Source of the DNA: Fragilariopsis cylindrus CCMP1102
Taxonomy: Eukaryota > Bacillariophyta > Bacillariophyceae > Bacillariales > Bacillariaceae
Direction of reading: 5' to 3'
DNA: 64,000 nt
NCBI GenBank assembly: GCA_900095095.1
Contig: FMBT01000293.1
Span: 1 to 64,000, forward strand
Numbering within the stretch: the stretch's first letter is position 1; every line of letters begins with the position of its first letter. The position numbers were made by a program, and so were the translations under genes. A model generated the notes under the pieces. It did no database searches. It worked only from the letters and a program-made list of their open reading frames with translations, and was not told the DNA's origin. This document shows positions 10,224 through 20,179 of the stretch, one piece after another.

Positions 10224-12047
10224 ATGGCGTCGAATAGCAAGTACATCCTATCGCGACGGCGTCGTCGTCGATCCCTTCCGTTCCCTATCGTCGTCGTCGT
10301 CATCATCGTCTTCTTTGTTATTGTACTACACGAGGCGCCGGGCGTAACAATAGCATCTGCATACGCATTCCCACCACCATGGTCACCAACATATAATACA
10401 ACAGAATCATTAATAACAATGCAATGTAATTCATCTGGATATAGTGATCCACATCGTGGATCAGAATTTGGTATTGTTAGTTATGATTGGAGTAATGCAA
10501 AAAGGTTTTGGGCACAAAATCAACCAATGGATTGTGAAGAAAAATTAATTCAACAAGTTGAATTACTTGCTGTTGCCAATAAGAAAGAAGAAGGAACAGG
10601 CAATAATAATAGCACAAACCCATCAAACAAACGAATATTCATATATCGTAATATTGTTAAAGCATTACCATGGTTTAGTACTGTTCGAAATAAGTTATTA
10701 GATCCAGCATATGATGGTTTCTTTTTAAAATTTAATCAACACCAACAACAGCAATACGACGACGGCAATGCCAATGACAATGACAATAACGACTTATTAG
10801 ACAACACCAACAATGATGACGATAATTATCATGTACCGAAATGTGCTGCAGAAAATAAGTCTATTTGTAGTGATTTATATCATGATCAAGGTCAGACACC
10901 ACAGGTCCCTACAAAATTAAATCCAAATCCTGATGGGCATTGTAATCCTGATTTGGGTTGCAATTGTGGTGGAAACAATTTACCATGTGGAGAATATTTA
11001 TTCGATCATCGTAATGGAACAATGCTACGAACATGGTTGATAGAAGAAGTTTTACTTGGTCCAACAGGGATTGGTCATAAATACGTTGATGGAGTATTCC
11101 TAGATGATTATTGGTGTAGTGATCTACTTTGTAGTCAATCGAATAACGATACCAATATGGGTTGTCCATGCAATGATCCGAAACAAGGACCAACGGAAAT
11201 CAACCAATATGCTGCTATTGATGATATAGGATTATCTGACATCGACATAATGGATATTACATTAGAATGGAATAAAACAATGAATCTTGCAATGCAAAAA
11301 ATACTTCAACGTAAGGCATATACATGGTCGTTAATGGATGGTCAACAAAATGCAAATGCACAACCATATTTATTTAATTTGTTACCATCAATTGTACATG
11401 ATAACAACGATGACGACAACGATAACAACAACAATGATAATGACAATCGCAATAGCAATAATAATAAAATATCAGAACGATGTATAGAAATATTAGAAGA
11501 TGCATGTCGTGATGATTCGGATTGGCAATTGAAACCACGCCTATTTGGGTTTACTGTTAACGCAACATCTAATTATAGGTTAAGTCAATTTGAATTAGAT
11601 TGGTCATTTTTTCTTCTTGTACGTGGTAATTATACGTGGGCAGGATATGGTGTATGGGGTATGACATGGCCATTTAATTATGAACCATCCCATGGACAAA
11701 CACCAGCTATACCACATGGTGGTGTTCCACTTCCAAAATTATTAACACCAGATGGATCAATTGATTATGGTATGCCACTTGGTACTTGTTATCAGACTAC
11801 TACGACATCTTCTGCTGGTATTTTTCGTCGAAACTGGACCAATGGTTATGTCGAAATGAACTGCAATAATAAACAACAACACCAACACCAACAACACCAA
11901 CATCAACATAAATACAACAAAATCAATAAAATCAATGATCATTCAGAATCAATAGTCGGTGGGGTAGTAACGTCACAAATTATCTTCAACAATGACCTGC
12001 CCCACAAGAAAGAGAACGAAGATGCACATACGTACTCTACAAGCTAG
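10224..12047 (+). CDS. Secreted glycoside-hydrolase-like (TIM-barrel type) protein
   Basis: Intronless, 607 aa. An Arg-rich start and a hydrophobic segment (VVVVIIVFFVIVL) end near ASAYAFPPPW. This is a signal peptide, although the final motif also resembles the plastid site. The mature part holds many N-glycosylation sequons (NTT, NSS, NKS, NGT, NDT, NAT, NYT, NWT), which favours the secretory route. Conserved blocks are FGIVSYDWSNAKRFWA, PMDCEEKL, IFIYRNIVKALPWF, DPAYDGFFLKF, CGEYLFDHRNG and YVDGVFLDDYW. The last, with its clustered Asp residues, looks like a barrel active site. I know this pattern from a widespread family of algal and animal secreted proteins annotated as hypothetical glycosyl hydrolases; the substrate is unknown. 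Asn/Asp tracts interrupt the fold at ~175-200 and ~405-425, and the tail is Gln/His-rich. Confidence 0.7.
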   Translation: MASNSKYILSRRRRRRSLPFPIVVVVIIVFFVIVLHEAPGVTIASAYAFPPPWSPTYNTTESLITMQCNSSGYSDPHRGSEFGIVSYDWSNAKRFWAQNQPMDCEEKLIQQVELLAVANKKEEGTGNNNSTNPSNKRIFIYRNIVKALPWFSTVRNKLLDPAYDGFFLKFNQHQQQQYDDGNANDNDNNDLLDNTNNDDDNYHVPKCAAENKSICSDLYHDQGQTPQVPTKLNPNPDGHCNPDLGCNCGGNNLPCGEYLFDHRNGTMLRTWLIEEVLLGPTGIGHKYVDGVFLDDYWCSDLLCSQSNNDTNMGCPCNDPKQGPTEINQYAAIDDIGLSDIDIMDITLEWNKTMNLAMQKILQRKAYTWSLMDGQQNANAQPYLFNLLPSIVHDNNDDDNDNNNNDNDNRNSNNNKISERCIEILEDACRDDSDWQLKPRLFGFTVNATSNYRLSQFELDWSFFLLVRGNYTWAGYGVWGMTWPFNYEPSHGQTPAIPHGGVPLPKLLTPDGSIDYGMPLGTCYQTTTTSSAGIFRRNWTNGYVEMNCNNKQQHQHQQHQHQHKYNKINKINDHSESIVGGVVTSQIIFNNDLPHKKENEDAHTYSTS

Positions 12048-12074
12048 ATAACTACCGTTTTCTATACTATATAT

Positions 12075-12989
12075 CTATGCCGGGCTCTTGATTTCACCTC
12101 GTGTCAAAGGACCTGTTGAATAAGAATAACCACCATCCATGCCTAATTCACCTTTGGTGAAAGGAAAGTGTGCTGTACTATTCAAGTACTCCTTCAATCC
12201 TGTCCGATTCTCCATATTGATTCGAAAATCATCAAGGACGTCACCTAAATTATCCTTCACGCACCCTTTTCTTCTAGCCTCACAGTTTAATAGAACTTGA
12301 AATAATTGAATCTGACCATAATTCAAGACAGAACTCTCGTCCTTAGGATCAGCCATATCTATCAGCATCTTCTCGATTCTTTTTCCTGTTGAAAATGGAC
12401 CTTTACTGACAGAGTGGTTCTTCTCTGTATCGATCGACGCAATCGCAATCTTACTGTCTGTCCCTCCTAGATCTTTTGCTGTTTCATATAGGACATCCGC
12501 TCGACTCGAAGTCAAAATAGTATCCTCTCCGTCCATCCCCAACCTCTTTGCTAAGAAACGAATAATAGCTCCCGATTGAGATATTGGTGAATAACGAGGG
12601 ATTCCTGCTCCAGACAGCATTGGTAGTAATCCATTTGGAGATCGAGTCCGCCATTCCATAGCAACAGATTGATCCTCACCACCAATTGCGCAAATAGATT
12701 CGTAGGGCATCCCAGCCTCCGCTAATATTAGTCGTGGGACTTCACCAAGACCTTGAATCGAGAAGTATGTCAAGATAATATTTTTTTCGCCGGACGATTT
12801 ATCTATACATTCGGTTTTGTATTGTGCTTTCGGAGTAGGATTGAACGTGATATGAAGAACAGCATCGGATGGTCCAAGACCAGATATTTTTCCATCTGGT
12901 GAGGCTGATGCAGCAGACTTAGTTGCTGTTGCTATCTCGGCTTCGGCTTTTGACTCTTGGTCGATCTCAGTGTTGATGTCATCGGTCAT
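12075..12989 (-). CDS. Glutathione S-transferase (soluble, Sigma/Alpha-like)
   Basis: Intronless, 304 aa. After a ~70-residue Ala/Ser-rich extension comes a thioredoxin-fold N-domain: NIILTYFSIQGLGEVPRLI carries the catalytic-type Tyr, NGLLPML is the cis-Pro loop, and SQSGAIIRFLAKR is the glutathione-binding Ser motif. The helical C-domain follows. It conjugates glutathione to electrophiles or reduces peroxides, and would act in the cytosol, as the N-terminus shows no signal peptide. The gene ends 27 bp from the stop of the convergent glycosidase-like gene, so the two 3' UTRs must overlap. The C-domain is diverged, with long low-similarity stretches. Confidence 0.85.
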   Translation of the reverse strand: MTDDINTEIDQESKAEAEIATATKSAASASPDGKISGLGPSDAVLHITFNPTPKAQYKTECIDKSSGEKNIILTYFSIQGLGEVPRLILAEAGMPYESICAIGGEDQSVAMEWRTRSPNGLLPMLSGAGIPRYSPISQSGAIIRFLAKRLGMDGEDTILTSSRADVLYETAKDLGGTDSKIAIASIDTEKNHSVSKGPFSTGKRIEKMLIDMADPKDESSVLNYGQIQLFQVLLNCEARRKGCVKDNLGDVLDDFRINMENRTGLKEYLNSTAHFPFTKGELGMDGGYSYSTGPLTRGEIKSPA

Positions 12990-13656
12990 GGTGTTGTGTA
13001 TTGTTGTTGATCTGTTGATTTGTAGGTTGTGTCGGTATGATGTCGTTGTTGTTTGTGTATCATATACCGGTAGATAATAATTCTAAAAGATACATATTAC
13101 CTTTGGGCTTGTTGGGTTGGCTGGTTGATGTGTCGTTGTGTCCTTTCGTATTTTTAAAAGTGACTAAAAATCTTTTTTCCATTCCCAGACACGATTGATT
13201 TTGCGCGAACTCATTTCCAATCGTGCATTAGAATAAATTATCTCAACCACGTACGTCATAAGCTCGTGTCAGTTTGTTGCTTGCGTATTTGCTTGAATTC
13301 TATGATTCCGTGGTACACACAAGCCACAGAATTCACGTCGTTTACGTTTTGCTTCCGTTGTTAGTCGAATTAGTGCGAGAGATAAATTACCTACGTGCGC
13401 GTACGCAACAGAAAGAGAAAATCTTGAATCGTTTGGATCTATTTCTCAAATGAGAATGCATGCACCCGCAACATCACGGTGGAACGCGTACGTATTCGAG
13501 ATTTGATTCTTTCTTTGACGCTTCTGTCGTTGTTTTGTTTGTTTGTGTTGTCGAAAATCACTACTAAAACAGTGGAACGGAACTTCACGACAACAACCAA
13601 CTTTCTCATAATTTAAAATAAATATCTTTCAAATTTTCAAAACAAATATATTCATC
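12990..13656. other. Divergent promoter region of GST and FAS1 genes
   Basis: 667 bp with a somewhat higher GC content than other spacers. Several short CGTACG and GTACGT words occur near 13250-13500, but I cannot assign a factor. Confidence 0.5.
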
Positions 13657-14656
13657 ATGATGTCAATTGTAAGTACCAACCATCTACATGTTTCAATACG
13701 ACTGTTGATTTTTGTCTGTATTTTTGTTGGTTGTTCCAATTGCTGTTGTTCCTATCCTAAAATAAATCTAATCGCTAACTGTTTCTTTTTTATATTTTAA
13801 TTAATTCATTAAATACATTATTAAAATTACAGACCAAATTCGCCCTTGTTGCCGCCCTTGTTGGAGGTGCCTCTGCCTTCTCTCCTGCCCAAAAATCAGG
13901 AGTCTCCACTGCTTTGTTCAATGGTCCAACCCTTGGTTCTGGTGGTATGGCTGATACACGTGATCCTGATGCCTTCATCGATGCTGATGCCCGTAAGAGT
14001 ATCAGTGCCGCCCCTAGTTTCGAGGAATACCTGAAGATGAGAGATGGAGGTGCTGCTGCACCTGCCGCTGCCGCACCTGTTGCCGCCGCACCAGTTGCTG
14101 CCGCACCTGCTGCCTACGCACCACCTGCTGCCGCGCACCTGCCGCACCTGCTGCCGCCGCCCCTGCCGCCGCCGGTGGAGGTGATGTTGCATCCACCCTT
14201 GCTGGACTTGAAGGACCTGGACAAGTCTGGGGAGCTGATGGTATCGCCGTTGGAAAGGAAGAATCGGAACTTAAGGGATACGATAACTTCGGACTTTTCG
14301 TGGCACGTCTTCAATCGTCTGGTGTTGCCGCAGAAATCGGAGGAGCCGGTCCATTCACAATTTTCGCACCTACCGACACTGCCGTCCAATCACACGAAAC
14401 CATGGTCGGACCATTCGATGCTGCGGCATGCAAACTTCACATCGTTGCTGGACTTGTCGCATCTAGTGCTGTCGGAACTGCTGATCTTACTTCCCTCGGA
14501 GGTGTACCACTTGTTTACAAGCGTGCATTCAGAAAGGATTTCGTCAATGATGTTATCATCGGAGAAAAGACCTTCGGACAATTCTCTGACTTCCCTACCG
14601 ATATTGCATGCTCAAATGGTGTCATCCACAGTGTTGGAATCTCCATGGCCTCATAA
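13657..14656 (+). CDS. Plastid-targeted fasciclin (FAS1) domain protein
   Basis: Exon 1 is only 12 nt (13657-13668, MMSI), the intron is 13669-13832, and exon 2 is 13833-14656. The joined N-terminus reads ALVGGASAFSPAQKSG, a textbook diatom ASAFAP signal. A short conserved segment (SFEEYLKMR) and an Ala/Pro-rich linker lead to a FAS1 domain (GPFTIFAPTDTAV; CSNGVIHSVG). The N-terminal part and the FAS1 part lie in different frames. They join if one base is missing near 14131-14136 inside the GCC/GCA repeat, giving about 278 aa. Codons are strongly biased (GCC, TTC, GGA, ATC), unlike neighbours, which suggests high expression. FAS1 proteins act in adhesion or as cell-surface and lumenal proteins; the plastid role here is unknown. 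The break may be an assembly deletion. Confidence 0.8.
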
Positions 14657-15708
14657 GCAATTACTTTCTTTTTAATTAACTCTTAACAATAATGCCATAT
14701 TTTATAATTAATTGCAGTTACTTATTATATATATTTCTTGAATTTTCTTCTTATCCGACTCTTGAATTCTACTTGAGTTTATTCTATAATTATTCTATTA
14801 GATTGCCATCATCTAATTTGTCTGAAGCGGTAATTATATTTCGATATGCATACAATTGTACACCACACAAGAAGATTAGTTACATGCAATGTACTGTATA
14901 ATAGTATTGGTTTCCTTGTAATATTTCTTCTTGCTGCATGCTCCACTGGAAGAAAATCGTATCGTACGAGGATATTTGACGAGGAGAACTTTTCACTTCA
15001 GTAACTTCGCTAGATTTATTCTTAGTACATTATATTATATTATTAATAATAATAGTAATAGCTGAGAGACAAATAAATTAAATGAAGAATAAATGGGAGG
15101 CATCCACAATAAAATGACACTCAAAATAATTATAATTGAAACTTTTTATCTTTATCTAACACACCTATTATATCATTGGGTTGTTTACTGTAGACACACA
15201 AATAATAGCGCCTTTGATACTACAATAGTAGTTGTTTGCTGCACAGTACAACATCATGGTGTAGCCCCCATTGTGCGAGCGGTTCCGATCCGATCCGAGA
15301 ATTGCGACTACTAGCTTGCTAGCTACTCAAAAGCCTCTTTGTTCTCTCATACAATTTGAACATCAATTTTTGTATGGGAAGTATATATTATTGTGAAACA
15401 TAATTCATTCCTAAAATTATAACCTATTTTTGGACTATGGGAGGGGTCCATTCTCATTTCATGAAAAAGAATGATGACAGCTAGAACGTCCACAACTCTT
15501 AAATAATCATTGTTATGATTATGTGAGGGTGCTATTGTATTGATTACTAGCATTTATAAAAGACGCGATCGATTCTAGTAAGTCTACAGATATTACAAAA
15601 AAACTTATACCGGTAGCCAGAACTACAGTAGCCACAGTGTCAGATGCTTCGATACTAGTGGAGTTTATTTGGACAAATTATTTTTGTACTAGTTAGTTAT
15701 AGTTATAG
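14657..15708. other. Intergenic region
   Basis: 1.05 kb of AT-rich sequence. Small open frames occur on both strands, but none shows protein-like composition. I see nothing assignable. Confidence 0.6.
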
Positions 15709-16245
15709 TCATAATACTATGTTGTTGTTCTCAAAACACCGTCGTTTGCTTGTTGTATCATTACTATTATTGTACTCACTAACTCGTCGATGGTTCTTGA
15801 TGACAGTAGTATTGCTGATAGGATGATGATGGTCAGTAATAATTCTTTCTACATCAGTAGTAGTATTACCCGGCAAAACAACATCCTTGATCTTCATCTG
15901 ATTCTTGTTGTAGTTCTGATCGTGTTTCATTAATAATGCTTTTGCGACATAACTTTCAGCTCGTCTCCAATAGTCAACTCCAATATTCTTCTTCAAACAG
16001 AATTGAATACTACCCGATAGGCTACTAGTCCTAGTAGTACCCGTACTCGTACTCGTGCTAGTAGTAGTAGTACTAGTAGTACTTGAAATACTATATTTTT
16101 CACAATTATATTTGCAAGACCTGTGACGTTCAACACATTCATTGATCAATGATCTTGCTTTCATATATAGCTTCGCATCTTTCCGCTCAAGATATTGCAT
16201 AAAAATACTAATGATCATCCATAATCTTTTGTTTCGAATATTCAT
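15709..16245 (-). CDS. Small protein of a diatom-type family of unknown function (copy 1)
   Basis: The nearest ATG in frame is at 16245; the open frame continues upstream through an Asn-rich tract to about 16332 without an ATG, so the true start is uncertain. The core reads LWMIISIFMQYLERKDAKLY, then KARSLINECVERHR, and after a Ser/Thr tract SIQFCLKKNIGVDYWRRAE. This pattern (a helix with LERKD, a basic xxIxxCxER helix, then VGxxYWxxAE) is one I associate with short predicted proteins repeated in diatom genomes, with no known function. A second, frame-broken copy lies directly upstream at 16405-16977. An Asn/Ser-rich tail follows the core. Confidence 0.55.
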   Translation of the reverse strand: MNIRNKRLWMIISIFMQYLERKDAKLYMKARSLINECVERHRSCKYNCEKYSISSTTSTTTTSTSTSTGTTRTSSLSGSIQFCLKKNIGVDYWRRAESYVAKALLMKHDQNYNKNQMKIKDVVLPGNTTTDVERIITDHHHPISNTTVIKNHRRVSEYNNSNDTTSKRRCFENNNIVL

Positions 16246-16404
16246 TTCTTCGTTATTACCATTATTGTTGTAGTTGTAGTTGCTGTTACTGTTATTATTA
16301 TTATTTTCATTGTTGCTGTTACTTGTATTCACGACTATTATTACCGGTAGGCGTTTTGTTGCATTTTCGTACTGTCATCGATGATGTCGATTGACATATA
16401 GAGT

Positions 16405-16977
16405 GCTTAGAGGGCTACGTGTAGTAATCGAAAGCATGTGTTATGATGTAGTAGCTGTCGTGCTTCATTCCAATAGTGGATCCCACAGTTTCTTTCAGAG
16501 GAGCATACAGACTTTCAGTGAAACTTTTATCTCTCCTCGTTTTTTACGTTGTTCACAATCACGGATAACGGCTTGAGCATTTTGATATACTATATTTGTA
16601 TCATCTTTTTCTTCTATTAATTCATTAATATCTTCACGAAAAGAAGAAAAAATCGTTTGTTCTTATTCCTATCCTTTTCTGCTGCTGTTGTTGTTGGTTG
16701 TTCCTCTTGCTCTTGTTGTATTTGATATTCGAGTGGTATCAGTTGTACATTCTGTTGTATACGAAGTAATAGATCGATTCCCATCACGTGTATACGATGG
16801 CAATAATGCAGACGATGATAATGATGTGTTGTGAATCATCTTCTTATCACCCACATCTATTGTTGCCTCATCATCGTCATCATATTTTATTATTATCAAT
16901 ATCAATATCATCTTGCTGATGATCGTGGAAACGAATACCAAGCCAGATTCTTCCATCGCTTTTCTGAACGTCGACAT
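16405..16977 (-). pseudogene. Frame-broken second copy of the same small-protein family
   Basis: No single open frame covers this copy, but pieces in several frames line up with the neighbouring gene: an ATG at 16977 (MSTFRKAMEESG), a Gln-rich block (VQLIPLEYQIQQEQEEQ), FREDINELIEEKDD with QAVIRDCEQRKKRGEIK, then LYAPLKETVG and HYWNEARQLLHH. The order and spacing match the LERKD / CxER / VGxxYW core of copy 1. At least four frame changes are needed, and where I could resolve them most equal one missing base. It is either a decayed tandem duplicate or a real gene damaged by assembly errors. Confidence 0.6.
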
Positions 16978-17661
16978 TCGTTTGATGTACGGTAAGGTAA
17001 TTATTTTATATTATGAGAAAATCAATCAATGCAAAGCTGTTTGTTAGCGTTTGTGTATATACTGGTATTAATGTTATTGTTTTCTTTCTTTCATCTTTCA
17101 AAATCATTTTTGTCACCCATACATGTTACAATGATACACTACTTCGGAGTAGTATACAAGGAGGTTTGAACCGACTGATCGTGATCGTATTATAAATAAT
17201 GAACGATTCGCATATTAGCACGACAACAAGCGGTCCTCATGACGCTTTCGTGATAAAGGATCAAAAATGAGAAATTGTTCTGTCACGGTGTCATCTGTTT
17301 CTGTCTTGCCAAATTTTTTTAGAACAAAAGGAACAAAATCTATTACGATCGACAAAAAAATGAGACCACCGGGCTTCTACATATTTGGGGGATTTCAAGG
17401 TATTCAACACTTTCGGTACAGGATAGGAATACAGATCAATGCCCCCTTACATCTTTTTATTCATCATACATTATGACATGCATAACTTACCGAACAGTAC
17501 TGTAACATAAACCAACTGCTGTCAACTACTGTTGTCGACACTCTTATCAGCATTGTAATTCAATGGGAGGTATAAATAGTTGGTATATATAGAGAAAGTT
17601 AGTAGAAACCCTGTATACGAAAATTCATCCCAAATAATTCCTATTGCCACAAAGATTGAAG
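16978..17661. other. Divergent spacer
   Basis: 684 bp between the small-protein copy and the Lys-rich gene. No recognisable feature. Confidence 0.55.
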
Positions 17662-18323
17662 ATGGACAGCGATCGAAAGAAATCACCGACGACAAGTCGA
17701 GATAATGACGATGACGATGACGATGTTAAGACGTTAGACAAGAAAAAGAGGGCGAAGAAGGACGATAGTAAATCTGATAGCAGAAAGTCGAAGCACCGGA
17801 AGGAAGATAAAGTGAAACAAAGTAAGCGACGTCGGAGGAAACGAGATTATTCTAGCGACGATGAAAGTGACGACACAACGATGATTATTCATCTTCGTAT
17901 TATAATAGTTCATCGAGCGAGAGTGAATCTGAATCCGACCGGCGGAAGGCGAGACGGAAAAGAAAAAGCAAGGACGGACGACGTAGTAAACGACGTAGTA
18001 AAACGGAAATATCATAGCGATGATGATGATGATGATTCTATATCTTCGGACGATGTCGATGATTCAGATGATAGTTTTCCTCCTATAATAATAAAAAAAA
18101 GAAAAAATCAAGGAAGGAAAAGAAGCCCAAAAAGAAGGAGGAGAAGAAGAAGAAGAAGAAGAAAAAAAAGAAAAGTTCCAATAATAAGCCAGAGGAACGA
18201 CGAAGTGTTATTAGTGGGAAAAAAATTAAACTACATATCGATAAAACAGAAGAAGATATTGCACAGGATGAGGCTCGAAAAAATCTCTTGGAATTTATGA
18301 ATTCTTCTGCTGGGTTAAGATAA
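17662..18323 (+). CDS. Lys/Arg/Asp/Ser-rich nuclear-type protein, coding in more than one frame
   Basis: The first ATG is at 17662 (MDSDRKKSPTTSR). The composition is alternating acidic (poly-Asp), basic (KKKK, RRSKRRS) and Ser-rich tracts, like nuclear or splicing-associated proteins. The likely coding frame changes near 17874 (DDYSSSYYNSSSSESES becomes readable), again near 18010 and again at the A-run near 18100. The natural C-terminus is then GKKIKLHIDKTEEDIAQDEA...LLEFMNSSAGLR, ending at 18321-18323, and not the basic tail of the longest single frame. The changes at ~17874 and ~18100 equal a missing base. No domain is recognised and the function is unknown. Assembly deletions in low-complexity sequence are a likely cause of the breaks. 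Confidence 0.55.
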
Positions 18324-18498
18324 AGAATTTGAAAAAATATACTACATCGTGGTTTAAAAAAAAAAATGATGTAGTCCCAACTACCGACTATATAACTATA
18401 TATATATTACACACACAAATAGGGGAGATTTCTACGACTTTTATTCCAATGATATAGTATTGTGTAATGATTACTAGGTTTCAAATATAAAGTTATAC

Positions 18499-19657
18499 TT
18501 ATACACTACTATCATTTAATGCGACACAAGTCACGGCACTTTGATGGCCATGGTATATTTTTGTCAACTCCCCTGATCTTAATTCCACAATCTTGCTGTG
18601 GTATCGGATGACGCTGTTACTAAGTAACTCGAGTCTGCACAAAATGCAGCATCCCAAACCCATTTTTTATGAGCTTTTAATTCATTTTTAAGTTCCCAGG
18701 TTGTTGTGTCAAATAGTCTAGCCGACCCATCAGATCCTGTTGTACAAAGGTGCCGACAATCGGGTGATATCTTTGCATGTAAACAATAACTACCCGTGGA
18801 TGAGCTCTGAATTTTGTTATAGGGGGATTCTCTAAGAAATTACCTGTATTTTGACTGATTGGATCCCAAACGTAAACCGTTCCATGATTACTAACGGCAG
18901 CAAATGTTCTACAATCATCACTAATATCAACGGCCTGTATCGATGTTTGAATCAAACAACCACCGGTTGACCCCCTCCCCGGTTGTATCTGATGGATAAA
19001 CCCATTATCACCTCCTTTTCCTCCATTTTTATTACTACTTTTGCTACTGCTTCCTCCCATGTAGTTTTCATTCGATCGTCCATTCCCACCAAGGTCCCAA
19101 ACTGTAATATTTCCAGCTGCATCACCTGATATAATCTCATCTCGATCTGATCGTAATGCAACTGATCGTACTGGTGCCTTCACATCAAAACTACGAGAAT
19201 AGGTTGGATTACGTAAATCCCACAGCTTAATTGTTCCGTCCTCACTACTGCTATATAGATACCGTCCATCTCTTTGGAAACCTAGGGAGGTAACACTAGC
19301 AGTATGTCCCTCTAGAGTAAGTACCGGTTGTTGGTGTTCTGAATTTGCAATCTCATATAGTCGAATGTGTGGATTACCACCAGCTTATATATATTGGAAT
19401 ACCAGAAGCGTTGCGATAACGAAAACAAAAAGAAAGCGTTAGCAATATAGAATACCACAAAATCAACAAATGCGAAGGTATAATATTAGATACATTACAG
19501 TACGTTGCTTACCTGCCAGGAATTGTTTGTCTGGTGTTATTTCCAACTTATTAACTTGTGAGTCTGGAAATTTGAGTATACGCTGACAAATTCCACTGGG
19601 CGCTTCCCAAAATCGAATCTTTTTATCATACCCAGCAGTCGCCAGAACGACACTCAT
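18499..19657 (-). CDS. LST8: LST8-like WD40 subunit of the TOR kinase complex
   Basis: Exon 1 is 19657-19513 and exon 2 is 19383-18499, with a 129-bp GT-AG intron. Exon 1 gives [20 protein letters not shown] and [18 protein letters not shown], the hallmark first blade of LST8/GbetaL. Further blades are [33 protein letters not shown] with [39 protein letters not shown] and [15 protein letters not shown]. Two frame changes are needed in exon 2, near 18791-18796 and 18578-18584, each equal to one missing base; after the second the protein ends [16 protein letters not shown]...VALNDSSV. A Gly/Ser/Asn-rich insert lies in the middle. LST8 is a conserved regulator of cell growth signalling, so a genuine pseudogene is unlikely unless another copy exists. 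Confidence 0.88.
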
Positions 19658-20179
19658 TGATGAAGTATTATTATGTTACTTCTATAAACCAAATCTCTGC
19701 CTTTACGGTACGAATCTTGGTAGTGGAAGCTTACCTTCTTTCTGTTCGCATAAGATCACTCACATCCATTTGATTTTCGGCATTTCCTCTGTGGTGTTGT
19801 CGTACGGCAGATCATTGTAGATGCATTCTTCTTTGTTTTGCAGTGTATTTTTGTATTTTTATTCATTCGCTGAGTTTGAAGTTTGATTTAGTAGCTAAGA
19901 CTGTCAAGACTGAATTAGCTCTTTTGATATGGAATGTGGAATCTAAAAAGCTTTTAATTTTTTTTCACATAAAATTGACCCATCATCACGTCATACACTC
20001 ATCGGCGACGACAGAGAAAATCTGACTGTTCGTAGCGATTCTTGGTAGGCACCGCCGATCGTTAGACTTGAGGTAGCTACCCGAGATAGTAGAGCTGACA
20101 GCAACCGCTTCCAATACATGTCATTAAATATCTTTCCTTCCCGAAATATAAGAAAATCAAAATCCGAAGACGAAGCCCA
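19658..20179. other. Divergent promoter region of LST8 and PNPase
   Basis: 522 bp, AT-rich. No repeat or RNA gene seen. Confidence 0.6.
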
